NCBI GenBank assembly: GCA_902767275.1
Contig: CACXGY010000049.1
Span: 1-38,925, forward strand
DNA length: 38,925 bases
DNA from: an uncultured bacterium
Lineage (GTDB): Bacteria > Cyanobacteriota > Vampirovibrionia > Gastranaerophilales > Gastranaerophilaceae
Reading direction: 5' to 3'
Made by a program: the position numbers and the translations under genes
Shown here: positions 1-7,974 of the stretch, in pieces
How the letters are laid out: every line of letters starts with the position of its first letter
How positions within the stretch are numbered: position 1 is the first letter of the stretch
Notes under the pieces: model-generated
Databases searched by the model: none
What the model was told of the DNA's origin: nothing
Seen by the model: only the letters and a program-made list of their open reading frames with translations

Positions 1-1311
1 CACTATTCACCTGATCCTAAGGTTTTTGCAGGTTGTGAAGGGTCTTATATGTATGACTCAAATGACACACCTTATTTAGATTTACAAATGATGTATTCGG
101 CTTGTAATTTTGGGTATAGAAATCAAAGAATTAATGATGCGATATTAGATCAAATGAATACTATGCCGCAATTGTGTCCTAAATACTTGTATGATTACAA
201 ACCTATGTTGGCTAAGAAAATGGCTGATATGAATTACAAGAGATTTGGAGAAAAAGGCAGAATTCACTTTAATGTAGGTGGTGCTCAAGCAAATGAAGAT
301 GCTCTTAAAGTTATCAGAAACTATACAGGTCGCAATGCTGTGTTTGCTTTCCAAGGCGGATATCACGGCAGAACAATCGGTGCAACTTGTATGACATCTT
401 CTTTCCGTTATAGAGAAAAATATGGTCATTTCGGCGATAGAGCACAGTTTATTCCGTTCCCATATTGTTTCCGTTGCCCTTACGGCATGAAATGTGATTC
501 TTGTAATCATTTCTGTGTTAAACAAGTGGCTAAAATGTTTGAAAGTGAATATAATTCATATTACGATCCTAAGACAGGCGAATGTGAGTATAAGGCATTC
601 TATTGTGAACCTATCTTAGGTACAGGCGGATATATCAATCCACCGGAATGGTATTTTAAAGAACTAAAACAAATTTTAGATGAACATAATATTATGTTCT
701 GTGTTGACGAAGTTCAAATGGGTATGTTCAGAACAGGTAAACTTTGGGCAATTGAAAATTACGGTGTTACTCCTGATATTATGTCGTTTGCTAAGTCAAT
801 AACAAACGGTATGAACCCATTAGCAGGTTTCTGGGCAAAAGAAAAATTCGTTGCTCCTGATGTATTTACACCGGGTTCTGCTCACTCTACATATTGTTCT
901 AACCCTATGGGGGTTCGTGCTGCTTATGAAGTAATGAGCATTGTGGAAGAAGATGAAAAAATGTTAGAAAGAGAAATCCCTATCAAATCAGCAAGATTTA
1001 TGAACGGGTTGAAATATCTTCAATCTAAATATAAATCTATTGGTGATGTTGATGGTATCGGTTTCGCTTTGAGAATTGAACTTACTCAAAAAGACGGCAT
1101 CACTCCTAACAGAGAATTGTGTGATGCTATGCAAGAAGAAGGGTTGAAGGGTGACTTGTCATACAACGGTAAGAAGTGTGGTCTTGTTCTTAATAACGGT
1201 GGTTTCTATAAGAACATTATTACTCTCGTTCCGCAATTGTATATCTCTAATGAAGAAATTGATATGGCAATTGATTTGTTTGATCAGTTATTCAGCAGAT
1301 TGGATAAATAG
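1..1311 (+). CDS. Class III (acetylornithine/ornithine-type) PLP aminotransferase, 5'-truncated by the window edge
   Basis: The reading frame is open from base 1, so the gene starts outside the window; at least 436 codons are present. The protein is a fold-type I, class III pyridoxal-phosphate aminotransferase, which moves an amino group between an omega-amine or amino acid and a keto acid in the cytoplasm. Visible family features are the N-terminal 'SPDPKVF' and 'YMYDSNDTPYLDLQ' region, the cofactor-phosphate region 'GGAQANEDALK', 'GGYHGRT', the acidic 'CVDEVQMGMFRTGK' motif and the probable Schiff-base lysine in 'SFAKSITNG'. A cysteine-rich stretch, 'CFRCPYGMKCDSC', recalls the 'YCYRCPFG' segment of related enzymes and may be structural. 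Its stop codon overlaps the hydrolase start (TAGTG), so the two are co-transcribed. The substrate cannot be read from the sequence; ornithine, putrescine, lysine or a beta-amino acid are all possible. Confidence 0.9.
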   Translation, partial: HYSPDPKVFAGCEGSYMYDSNDTPYLDLQMMYSACNFGYRNQRINDAILDQMNTMPQLCPKYLYDYKPMLAKKMADMNYKRFGEKGRIHFNVGGAQANEDALKVIRNYTGRNAVFAFQGGYHGRTIGATCMTSSFRYREKYGHFGDRAQFIPFPYCFRCPYGMKCDSCNHFCVKQVAKMFESEYNSYYDPKTGECEYKAFYCEPILGTGGYINPPEWYFKELKQILDEHNIMFCVDEVQMGMFRTGKLWAIENYGVTPDIMSFAKSITNGMNPLAGFWAKEKFVAPDVFTPGSAHSTYCSNPMGVRAAYEVMSIVEEDEKMLEREIPIKSARFMNGLKYLQSKYKSIGDVDGIGFALRIELTQKDGITPNRELCDAMQEEGLKGDLSYNGKKCGLVLNNGGFYKNIITLVPQLYISNEEIDMAIDLFDQLFSRLDK

Positions 1312-2138
1312 TGTCATTAGACTTTGAACTATTAAATGAGGATAGAACTACAAGTCGTGCCGTGTTATTGTTTCACGGCATGACAGGTAGTCCGTACGAA
1401 ATGAAAAAGTACGGACAGTTTTTGTGTTCTCAAGGTTATGATGTTTATTGCGATTGTCTTCCCGGACACGGGGATAAAGTAGAAGAAATTTACACGGTTT
1501 CTTATAAAGATTGGCTAAATCATGCGTATAAAAGATTTGAAGAACTTAAGGGTAAATATGATGAAGTATATTTATCCGGTTTATGTTTAGGTGCGGTTTT
1601 AGCAGTTGCTGTCGCTGAAAAATATCCGGATGATGTCACAGGTGTTGTCGCTCTTTCAACAACACTATTTTTAGACGGTTGGAGATTACCTTGGTATAAA
1701 ATATTTATTCCTTTAGGGTTATCAAGCATAATTAGGTTTTATTATACTTATCCTGAATGTGAACCTCACGGAATTAAGAATGAACGCACAAGAAGTGTTG
1801 TTAAAAAATTGTTGGAAAAAAGTGATGTCGGGATGATGGATTTCCCTATGACTTGCATTTTTGAATTATTAAAATTATCAAGAAAAGTTCGTAATAAGAA
1901 GATGCTAAAAAAAGTTATTGCTCCGATTTTATTTATTCACTCGGAGGAAGATGATTTGACAAGTAAGAGAAGTGCTCAAGTCGTTTATAACGGGATTTCT
2001 TCTCTTGATAAAAATATGATTATCTTAAATGACAGTTATCATATGGTTTTGTATGATAATGAAAAAGAATATGTTTTTGATACAGTTAGCAAATTCTTTA
2101 ATTCTCATTCCAAAGTAAAGGAGTGTGTACCATGTTAA
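1311..2138 (+). CDS. Alpha/beta-hydrolase (esterase/lipase-like) with a Cys nucleophile
   Basis: A 275-residue protein starting at GTG, which overlaps the preceding stop by one base (TAGTG), so translation is probably coupled. The alpha/beta-hydrolase fold is shown by the oxyanion-hole motif 'LLFHGMTGSP' (residues 19-28), 'CLPGHGD' (49-55), the nucleophile elbow 'SGLCLGA' (89-95), an acidic residue in 'HSEEDDLTS' (Asp214/215) and His244 in 'DSYHMVLYD'. It resembles carboxylesterases and monoacylglycerol lipases in layout, but the usual nucleophilic serine (GxSxG) is Cys92. That exchange is known in dienelactone hydrolase, so activity is plausible. There is no signal peptide, so it is probably cytoplasmic. 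The neighbouring aminotransferase suggests a shared pathway acting on an amino-acyl or ester intermediate, but this is inference. Confidence 0.85.
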   Translation: MSLDFELLNEDRTTSRAVLLFHGMTGSPYEMKKYGQFLCSQGYDVYCDCLPGHGDKVEEIYTVSYKDWLNHAYKRFEELKGKYDEVYLSGLCLGAVLAVAVAEKYPDDVTGVVALSTTLFLDGWRLPWYKIFIPLGLSSIIRFYYTYPECEPHGIKNERTRSVVKKLLEKSDVGMMDFPMTCIFELLKLSRKVRNKKMLKKVIAPILFIHSEEDDLTSKRSAQVVYNGISSLDKNMIILNDSYHMVLYDNEKEYVFDTVSKFFNSHSKVKECVPC

Positions 2139-2464
2139 TGACTGTTTCAAAATTTTTATATGCTCTGACTGCTTTGGTTTTTGCCGGCATGATTATTTAC
2201 GGTAAGTTATTTGTTTTCAAAAAAAGAAAACCTCAATTCGTTTCTGACTACTGTGCCACTATGGCTGGGATTTTAGGAGTATATACCGTGCTATCTATGT
2301 TGTTAGCCGGATTGTTTCCGTCTGCATCTGCAAAGATGTTTATGTTTGCATTTGCACTATCTCCTTTTGTAATCGGTTTGTTTGCTACTTATCATACTGA
2401 AAAATATTTTACTGTATTGCAGGTGCTATTACTGATTATTAGCACTGCGTATGTAGTTTTATAG
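2132..2464 (+). CDS. Small integral membrane protein, unknown function
   Basis: I choose the ATG at 2132 because AAAGGAG (2117-2123) lies 8 bases upstream; a GTG at 2123 is possible but lies on that ribosome site. The 110-residue product overlaps the end of the hydrolase gene. It is mostly hydrophobic, with three or four likely transmembrane segments (about residues 4-25, 38-60, 67-85 and 92-110) and a basic loop 'FKKRKPQF' after the first. I do not recognise a family. The translational overlap puts it in an operon with the aminotransferase and hydrolase. It ends 7 bp from the convergent tmk stop. Confidence 0.7.
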   Translation: MLMTVSKFLYALTALVFAGMIIYGKLFVFKKRKPQFVSDYCATMAGILGVYTVLSMLLAGLFPSASAKMFMFAFALSPFVIGLFATYHTEKYFTVLQVLLLIISTAYVVL

Positions 2465-2471
2465 TATATTT

Positions 2472-3080
2472 TTATTTTGAGGTTATTATATCTAGTATTT
2501 GGGAATGTATATGTTCTATGCTGTCGTTTCCGTTTATTAATTTTACTCTGTCAGGCTCAGATTTGGCGATGCATAAATAGCCTTCTCGTACTCGTTTGAA
2601 AAATTCTATACCTGCAGATTCCATTCGGTCTTTCTCTTTTCCTACTCTGGACATAGATGTATCAATATCAATATCAAAAATAAATGTTATATCAGGTTTT
2701 GTATTTCCTGTCGCTATATTATTAAGCATAGTTATTTCTTCTATATCAACTCCTCTGCCATAGCCTTGATATGCAATTGTTGAATCAGTATGTCTGTCAC
2801 ATAACACAATTTCTCCTCGTTCTATTGCAGGTTTGATTATTGTATCAATGTGTTGTGCTCTGTCTGCTAAAAATAAGAAACTTTCACAATTTGAGGATAC
2901 TTCTCCGTTATAATTTAGTAAAATTTCTCTAAGTTTTTCTCCTAGCCCTTTCGCTCCCGGTTCTCTTGTTAACAGTACGGTTTTATTCTGTTTTTCAAAG
3001 TATTCCTTTAACAGTTTTATTTGCGTTGTTTTTCCGCAGCCGTCTATCCCTTCAAATGTAATAAATAAACCTTTTGACAT
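2472..3080 (-). CDS. tmk: Thymidylate kinase (dTMP kinase)
   Basis: Phosphorylates dTMP to dTDP with ATP, an essential step of dTTP synthesis. The start is set at 3080 ('MSKGLFITFEG'), with AAGGGA 6-8 bases upstream; an upstream in-frame ATG at 3107 would add nine residues without a ribosome site. The 202-residue length is normal. Diagnostic motifs are the P-loop 'FEGIDGCGKTTQ', the 'LTREPG' segment, the family 'DR' motif as 'LCDRHTDSTIAYQGYGRG' (the usual DRY(x)xS tyrosine is His here) and a lid-like 'SRVGKEKDRMES'. It is transcribed away from the GntR-type gene and may share its control region. Confidence 0.95.
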   Translation of the reverse strand: MSKGLFITFEGIDGCGKTTQIKLLKEYFEKQNKTVLLTREPGAKGLGEKLREILLNYNGEVSSNCESFLFLADRAQHIDTIIKPAIERGEIVLCDRHTDSTIAYQGYGRGVDIEEITMLNNIATGNTKPDITFIFDIDIDTSMSRVGKEKDRMESAGIEFFKRVREGYLCIAKSEPDRVKLINGNDSIEHIHSQILDIITSK

Positions 3081-3224
3081 AATATTTCCCTTTGCAATCT
3101 TTACCAAGATAACATAAAAAAGGTTCGTTTTCTATTATTTGATTTATGTTATAAAAATAACTTTGAGCATAAGTGAGTTTCAAAAGAATACTATCAAAGT
3201 TGTTATAGAATATCATTATTAAAT

Positions 3225-3247
3225 TTTGTAAATATCATATTTACAAA
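3225..3247. promoter_or_regulatory. Perfect 23-bp palindrome, probable operator
   Basis: The arms TTTGTAAATAT and ATATTTACAAA are perfect reverse complements of 11 bp around a single C. The site ends 7 bp before a well-formed -35 box, in the spacer between divergent tmk and the four-domain GntR-type gene. Its symmetry, place and length fit a dimeric winged-helix repressor. Autoregulation by the adjacent regulator is the simplest reading, but that is inference. Confidence 0.65.
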
Positions 3248-3253
3248 CGTTGT

Positions 3254-3282
3254 TTGTTTTTTTATATATGGTACACTATAAT
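3254..3282 (+). promoter_or_regulatory. Sigma-70-type promoter for the GntR-type regulator
   Basis: TTGTTT (3254-3259) and a consensus TATAAT (3277-3282) are separated by exactly 17 bp. They lie 24 bp before the start codon at 3307, which is preceded by AAAGAGG. The 23-bp palindrome lies immediately upstream. Confidence 0.65.
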
Positions 3283-3306
3283 AAAATGTATGAAAGAGGT
3301 TAGCGA

Positions 3307-4434
3307 ATGAAATATATAAATTATAAAAAAAATGAATTAGAACGTATTCATATATCGGATATAAAAGTGTCATTACCTGATTTAAAAAATACTAACAAAA
3401 CTCAAACTGTTGCTAATTGGTTAATGAATAAGATTGATACAGGAATAGAAAACGGAAGTATAAAAGTAGGGTCATTATTGCCATCTAAGGCGGAACTTGC
3501 ATATGCATTAGGTGTTAGTTTGGGTACTGTTCAAAATGTATTAAGGTTATTGGAGGACAAAGATTATATATATTCAAAACAATGTATCGGTTCAATAATC
3601 AAAGACAGAAAAGATCCTGAGTCTGATATTAGGAAAAGGACCTCTAAAAAAGATATTGCAGAAGAAAAAGTAAAACAATATATCAAAGAAAATTCTTTAA
3701 ATATTGGAGATAGATTACCTGCGTCAAGAGCATTGGCAAGAGATATTGATATGACTTTAAATACAGTCAGAAATGCTGTCACAAAATTAGTATCAGACGG
3801 TATTCTTGAATATGGCTCAAAGCAAGAACTTATTGTAAAAGAAAATGAATTCAGTATTGATTCTACAGTTGATGAAGTTACGTTAGTCAATAAAATAAAA
3901 GAAGACTTAAAAAAATATATATGTGAAAACTTCAAAGTCGGGGATAGATTACCTACCCATAGTTCTTTAGTAAAGAAATTCAATGTCAGTATGAAAACGA
4001 TACACAGTGCATTACAAATGCTTGTAAAGGAAGGAATGCTTCTGCCGAGAAGGGGTGCATACGGAACTGTAATCACGAACGTTTCTATGAATTCGGCTTT
4101 TGAGCCAAAACGAGAGTTTTCTATTTTTGCACCTGCACAAGAAACCGCTTATTATCATTATGAAAAGATTCAAAACAAGATAAAAAATATTATTATGGAC
4201 AATTGTGATATAGGTTCAAAACTTCCGTCTATATCAGAATTTTCTCGAATACTTGATGTTAGCCCGAATACAATCCGTCGTGCGTTGCAAAATCTGGCAA
4301 AAGCCGGAATTGTTAAGTTTACAAGAGGAAGATACGGCGGAACATACGTTATAAATATGCCTGAGATTGAAGAACAGGCATTCAAATGGCTCGCAGTGAA
4401 TCCTCAATACAAAAGAGTTAAAGTGTCAAAATAA
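3307..4434 (+). CDS. Transcriptional regulator with four tandem GntR-type winged helix-turn-helix domains
   Basis: The 375-residue protein reads as four consecutive GntR-family DNA-binding domains, at about residues 35-98, 117-178, 194-258 and 285-350. Each has the family pattern: helix 1, 'GSLLPS', 'GDRLPAS', 'GDRLPTH' or 'GSKLPSI', then a recognition helix of the type 'GTVQNVLRLL', 'NTVRNAVTKL', 'KTIHSALQML' or 'NTIRRALQNL', and a wing. The fourth keeps the classical 'GRYGGTYVI' wing. GntR regulators normally have one such domain plus an effector-binding C-terminal domain (FadR, HutC, YtrA or MocR types). None is present here, and after domain 4 only about 25 residues remain. The protein could bind several half-sites or bridge distant sites. 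AAAGAGG precedes the start. The targets are unknown; the palindrome upstream suggests autoregulation. Confidence 0.85.
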   Translation: MKYINYKKNELERIHISDIKVSLPDLKNTNKTQTVANWLMNKIDTGIENGSIKVGSLLPSKAELAYALGVSLGTVQNVLRLLEDKDYIYSKQCIGSIIKDRKDPESDIRKRTSKKDIAEEKVKQYIKENSLNIGDRLPASRALARDIDMTLNTVRNAVTKLVSDGILEYGSKQELIVKENEFSIDSTVDEVTLVNKIKEDLKKYICENFKVGDRLPTHSSLVKKFNVSMKTIHSALQMLVKEGMLLPRRGAYGTVITNVSMNSAFEPKREFSIFAPAQETAYYHYEKIQNKIKNIIMDNCDIGSKLPSISEFSRILDVSPNTIRRALQNLAKAGIVKFTRGRYGGTYVINMPEIEEQAFKWLAVNPQYKRVKVSK

Positions 4435-4558
4435 GGTAGAGGACTCTATTAAAGATTATTAAAAACTCATGCATACGTTTGATATTTTAAATTAATACTT
4501 TACAAGGAGTTTTGATAATTGTATTATTAAAATAGGCTAAATTTGGATTGGAGCAGTT

Positions 4559-5875
4559 TTGGCAGACAAATATAAAATACAGGGTGGAAACCAATTAAAA
4601 GGGGAAGTATTAATAGGCGGGGCTAAGAACTCTGTTCTTAAACTCATGGCCAGTGCTGTTCTAGCAAAAGGCGAAACTAAAATATACAATGTCCCTGAAC
4701 TCACAGACGTTGGCATTATGCTTGAAGTTATTAACGGGCTGGGTGTAAAAACATATCACAACAAAGAAGAAAAATCTGTTACTATTGATGCAACAGATAT
4801 AACATCTATAACTGCTCAATATGAATATGTTAGTAAAATGAGAGCCTCATTTATAATTTTAGGAGCATTAGTATCAAGATGTAAAGAGGCTATTGTTGCT
4901 TTACCGGGAGGTTGTGCTATAGGTGAGCGTAGAGTTGATTTTCACATTAAAGGTTTGGAATCTCTAGGAGCAAAAATAAAGATTGAAAACGGTTATGTAC
5001 ATGCTAAAGCAGCAAAACTTGTCGGAACTGATATTTATCTTGATATCCCGTCAGTTGGGGCTACTGAAAATTTGATGTTGGCTTCTATTTTAGCAGAAGG
5101 TTCGACAAGAATTCAAAATGCGGCACAAGAGCCTGAAATTATTGATTTGGCAAATTTCCTCAATACAATGGGAGCAGATGTCGTAGGGGCAGGAACTTCT
5201 GAAATTGTAATCAACGGGGTTAAGCAAGATGATTTGCATCCGATTGAATACACAACTATTCCTGACAGAATTGAAGCAGGTACGTTTATGTCTGCTGTTG
5301 CGGGTACAAGGGGTAAAGCAATTATAAGAAATGTTTATCCTGCACACCTTACATTCTTTACCGATAAATTAATAAAAATGGGTGCAAATATTAAGTTGAT
5401 TGAACCTACTGCGATAGAAGTTTCATGTAAAAACAGAATGAATTCTGTTAATTTTGTTACTCAACCGTATCCGGGATTCCCTACAGATTTACAATCTATG
5501 GCTATGGTATTATTGTCTATGGCAAATGGAGTTGGGATTATAACAGAAAGTTTGTACGAAAACAGGTTTATGCAAGTACAACATTTGTTAAGAATGGGTG
5601 CAGATATACATCAAGATAGAAATCATGCTATTATAAAAGGGGTTAAGCGATTAACCGGTGCAACAGTTGCAGCAAGTGATTTGAGGGCAGGTGCTTCGCT
5701 TGTTGTAGCAGGATTAATGGCAAACGGAACGACTATTGTAGAAAATCTTCATCATGTTGATAGAGGTTATGAAAGATTTGATGAAAAACTTAGAGCATTA
5801 GGTGGTAATATTATCAGATATAATGACGAGAGTGCAAACGAAGAATTGAGGGTGCCGAATGAGTCACGTTTATAA
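4559..5875 (+). CDS. murA: UDP-N-acetylglucosamine 1-carboxyvinyltransferase
   Basis: Transfers enolpyruvate from PEP to UDP-GlcNAc, the first committed step of peptidoglycan precursor synthesis in the cytoplasm. The product is 438 residues, a normal MurA length. Family features are the N-terminal 'GGNQLKGEVLIGGAKNS' (Lys-Asn substrate site), the catalytic loop 'PGGCAIGERRVDFH' with Cys119, 'SVGATENLMLA', 'TIPDRIEAGTFM' and 'PYPGFPTDLQ'. Cys at the loop position predicts fosfomycin sensitivity, unlike Asp variants. I take the TTG start because the conserved N-terminus begins there and GGAG (4550-4553) is 5 bases upstream. The next gene overlaps its 3' end by 17 bp. Confidence 0.96.
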   Translation: MADKYKIQGGNQLKGEVLIGGAKNSVLKLMASAVLAKGETKIYNVPELTDVGIMLEVINGLGVKTYHNKEEKSVTIDATDITSITAQYEYVSKMRASFIILGALVSRCKEAIVALPGGCAIGERRVDFHIKGLESLGAKIKIENGYVHAKAAKLVGTDIYLDIPSVGATENLMLASILAEGSTRIQNAAQEPEIIDLANFLNTMGADVVGAGTSEIVINGVKQDDLHPIEYTTIPDRIEAGTFMSAVAGTRGKAIIRNVYPAHLTFFTDKLIKMGANIKLIEPTAIEVSCKNRMNSVNFVTQPYPGFPTDLQSMAMVLLSMANGVGIITESLYENRFMQVQHLLRMGADIHQDRNHAIIKGVKRLTGATVAASDLRAGASLVVAGLMANGTTIVENLHHVDRGYERFDEKLRALGGNIIRYNDESANEELRVPNESRL

Positions 5876-6194
5876 AAGATGGTATGATCATGATCCAAAG
5901 TTGTTAGAAGTTATTGAATTACTCAAAAATTATCAGGATGAACTTCTGGAACAAGCGGAACAATTCTTAAAAAAACTTGAGGAACAGGTTTCAAAAGAAG
6001 CAATTGACCATTTTTATGAATTAATTAAACCTGTAAACGGGTGTCGTTGGTATGATAAGAATCCTACAATTTCTAAAACAGTTGAAATCTTACGAGTTGT
6101 ACCACCGGAAGTACAACGTGCCTGTGCAGAAAGATTTATATCTGCCTTAAAAGAAATGGGTATAGATTATCAAAGTCCTAATTCTGTTGACTAA
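5859..6194 (+). CDS. Small soluble protein with an internal 'RWYD' duplication, unknown function
   Basis: 111 residues, starting inside the 3' end of murA with GAGGG as ribosome site, so it is co-transcribed and probably translationally coupled. The protein contains two copies of one module: 'YKRWYDHDPKLLEVIELLKNY' begins near residue 5 and 'GCRWYDKNPTISKTVEILRVV' near residue 61, each followed by a Gln/Glu-rich amphipathic helix (residues 26-50 and 82-98). No signal peptide or transmembrane segment is present. I do not know its function; coupling to murA suggests a link to cell-envelope synthesis, but only by position. Its stop overlaps the convergent amidase stop by 4 bp. Confidence 0.8.
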   Translation: MSHVYKRWYDHDPKLLEVIELLKNYQDELLEQAEQFLKKLEEQVSKEAIDHFYELIKPVNGCRWYDKNPTISKTVEILRVVPPEVQRACAERFISALKEMGIDYQSPNSVD

Positions 6195-6838
6195 ATTTGC
6201 TCCCCGATTTTGTCAAATATTTTCTTTATAGGGATATATAAATTTTCTATAGTTTCACAGTCGTCCATTTCCAGAGTTATTATTGGAAGGTTCCTTTCTA
6301 TACCTGCATATGTTCCAAAACTGCCGGGAGTCGGATATCCTATACTCGGCTCAACAGGATAGCCGATTATTTCTGAAATTTCTTTTGCCAATTCTTTTGC
6401 AGGCCCATCATAATTAACTATTTTATACGGAGTGTGTAGTGTAATAATATCTTTAGGTTTATATTTTTCTATTATATCTATTACAAATTGAGTTTCTATT
6501 TCACTTGCAGGGTTTATACCACCCCAATAGTTATCTTTTTCCGTCAAAGCCCAATTCTTAGTAGGGAAATTCCTATTTATATCAACTCCTCTAGAGTTAA
6601 CCCTTGTGCATAATAATTTTCCGTCAGGATTAAGACATGGAATAAATAATATTTTTTTATTGTCAACGTCTTCAATATACTTATTTATTAGTTGTTCTCC
6701 TTGATATTCATCTCCGTGAACAACTCCTATAACAAGCGTTAAATTTGTGTATTTTTCGATAACAGATAATCCGCACAAGGAAATAATATTCCCTTGTGCG
6801 GTTATTGTATTTTCTAGAATTTTATAATGTTCTTTCAT
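6191..6838 (-). CDS. M14-family zinc carboxypeptidase, murein peptide amidase A-like
   Basis: A 215-residue, compact M14 peptidase. The zinc-binding motif H-x-x-E is in 'VVHGDEYQGEQ', the third ligand is probably His in 'IITLHTP', substrate-binding Arg/Asn are in 'GVDINRNFP', and the general base is the glutamate in 'ITLEMDD'. Size and motifs best match MpaA-type enzymes, which cut the gamma-D-Glu-diaminopimelate bond of murein peptides during cell-wall recycling. There is no signal peptide, as in E. coli MpaA. Its start overlaps the upstream parvulin stop (TAATG on the minus strand), so it is the last gene of the mfd operon. Confidence 0.8.
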   Translation of the reverse strand: MKEHYKILENTITAQGNIISLCGLSVIEKYTNLTLVIGVVHGDEYQGEQLINKYIEDVDNKKILFIPCLNPDGKLLCTRVNSRGVDINRNFPTKNWALTEKDNYWGGINPASEIETQFVIDIIEKYKPKDIITLHTPYKIVNYDGPAKELAKEISEIIGYPVEPSIGYPTPGSFGTYAGIERNLPIITLEMDDCETIENLYIPIKKIFDKIGEQI

Positions 6839-7974
6839 TATTTTCCTGCCGGTACTGTTTCTTTAGGTTGTTTTGCAGATTTTAATGCGGCATTTCGTTC
6901 TGCTGCAAGTTTTTTCATCTTTAACTCTATTTGTACCGGATTAAAGGATTCATCTACATATTGAATTACAGCGTGAGATTTAAGGTTAGTTAAATACATC
7001 TCCAGTGCTTTTACTTGTTCTTGTGCTGCTAAATACATTTTGATTTGTTCTTTGACTTTTTCATACGGTTGTTGTCCTGCAGCCATTCTATCCGTAACTT
7101 TTATTATGTGAAATCCGTATGGAGTTTGAACAACATTGCTTATTGTATTTGGTTTTTGCTTAAATGCCGTATCAGCAAAAGATTTAACCATATCTTTATG
7201 TGCAAAAAATCCTATATCTCCGCCATTTTTTGCTGATAAAGTATCATCTGATTCATCTCTTGCGATTGCCTCAAATTTTTCAGGAGTTGTTTTTATTTGA
7301 TTTGCGATATCTTGTGCCTTTTGATAGCGTTCTTTCATTATTTCTCCTACTTTCGCATTCAAATCAACTTCTGTCATAGATGTGTTTTTCTCTCTTAACT
7401 TTTCTTTGATTTCCATTGGATTTGCTGACACCAAAATGTGTGATGCTCTAACCTTTTCAGGATATTTGAATTTTGCAACATTCTTATCGTAGAATGTTTT
7501 TGCTTGTGAATCTGTGATATTTACAGGATGGATAACTTCCACAAGTTTTTTCATTTGGATTTCTTGTTTTAATTCTCTTTCGAGTTGAGAATTTGAAATT
7601 CCGTTTTGTTTTAAAATTTCATTGAATTTTTCTTTAGAACCAACCTTGTCAATCATTTTTTGACGTTCACGCTCTGTATCTTCTTTGGTTACAGATATAT
7701 TACGTCTTTCTAACTCTTGTCGAATAAGTTCTTTAACTATTAAGTCGTTAACAACTCTGTCTTTTACCATTAAGTACATCAGATTGTTTTCATCTTCCGG
7801 AATATCAATTCCCATTTGTGCCAATTGTGAATTTTTTGCAGCATTTTGATATGCTTCTTCATATTGACCTCTTGTGATTGATTGGTTATTTATTTTAATA
7901 ACCGCACCATTTTTTAATCCGCATCCTGAAAATACTACTGCGGATGCTAATAATGTTAATAAAGCCTTCTTCAT
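6838..7974 (-). CDS. Parvulin-type peptidyl-prolyl isomerase lipoprotein (PrsA/SurA-like)
   Basis: 378 residues. The N-terminus is a lipoprotein signal, 'MKKALLTLLASAVVFSGCG', with the acylated cysteine at position 18, so the protein is membrane-anchored outside the cytoplasm. A SurA-N/PrsA-type helical chaperone region (about 25-165) is followed by a parvulin domain that begins at 'VRASHILVSANP' (about 175), carries a 40-residue insertion, and continues through 'GGDIGFF' and 'TPYGFHIIKV'. It should assist folding of exported proteins. A charged tail with 'MKKLAAERNAALKSAKQPK' follows. The start overlaps the mfd stop by one base (TAATG). Confidence 0.88.
   Translation of the reverse strand: MKKALLTLLASAVVFSGCGLKNGAVIKINNQSITRGQYEEAYQNAAKNSQLAQMGIDIPEDENNLMYLMVKDRVVNDLIVKELIRQELERRNISVTKEDTERERQKMIDKVGSKEKFNEILKQNGISNSQLERELKQEIQMKKLVEVIHPVNITDSQAKTFYDKNVAKFKYPEKVRASHILVSANPMEIKEKLREKNTSMTEVDLNAKVGEIMKERYQKAQDIANQIKTTPEKFEAIARDESDDTLSAKNGGDIGFFAHKDMVKSFADTAFKQKPNTISNVVQTPYGFHIIKVTDRMAAGQQPYEKVKEQIKMYLAAQEQVKALEMYLTNLKSHAVIQYVDESFNPVQIELKMKKLAAERNAALKSAKQPKETVPAGK

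Noticed and set aside
3564..4076. 170-residue open frame opposite the GntR-type gene
   Set aside because: The plus-strand frame has four clear DNA-binding domains, while this one is low-complexity and without a ribosome site.
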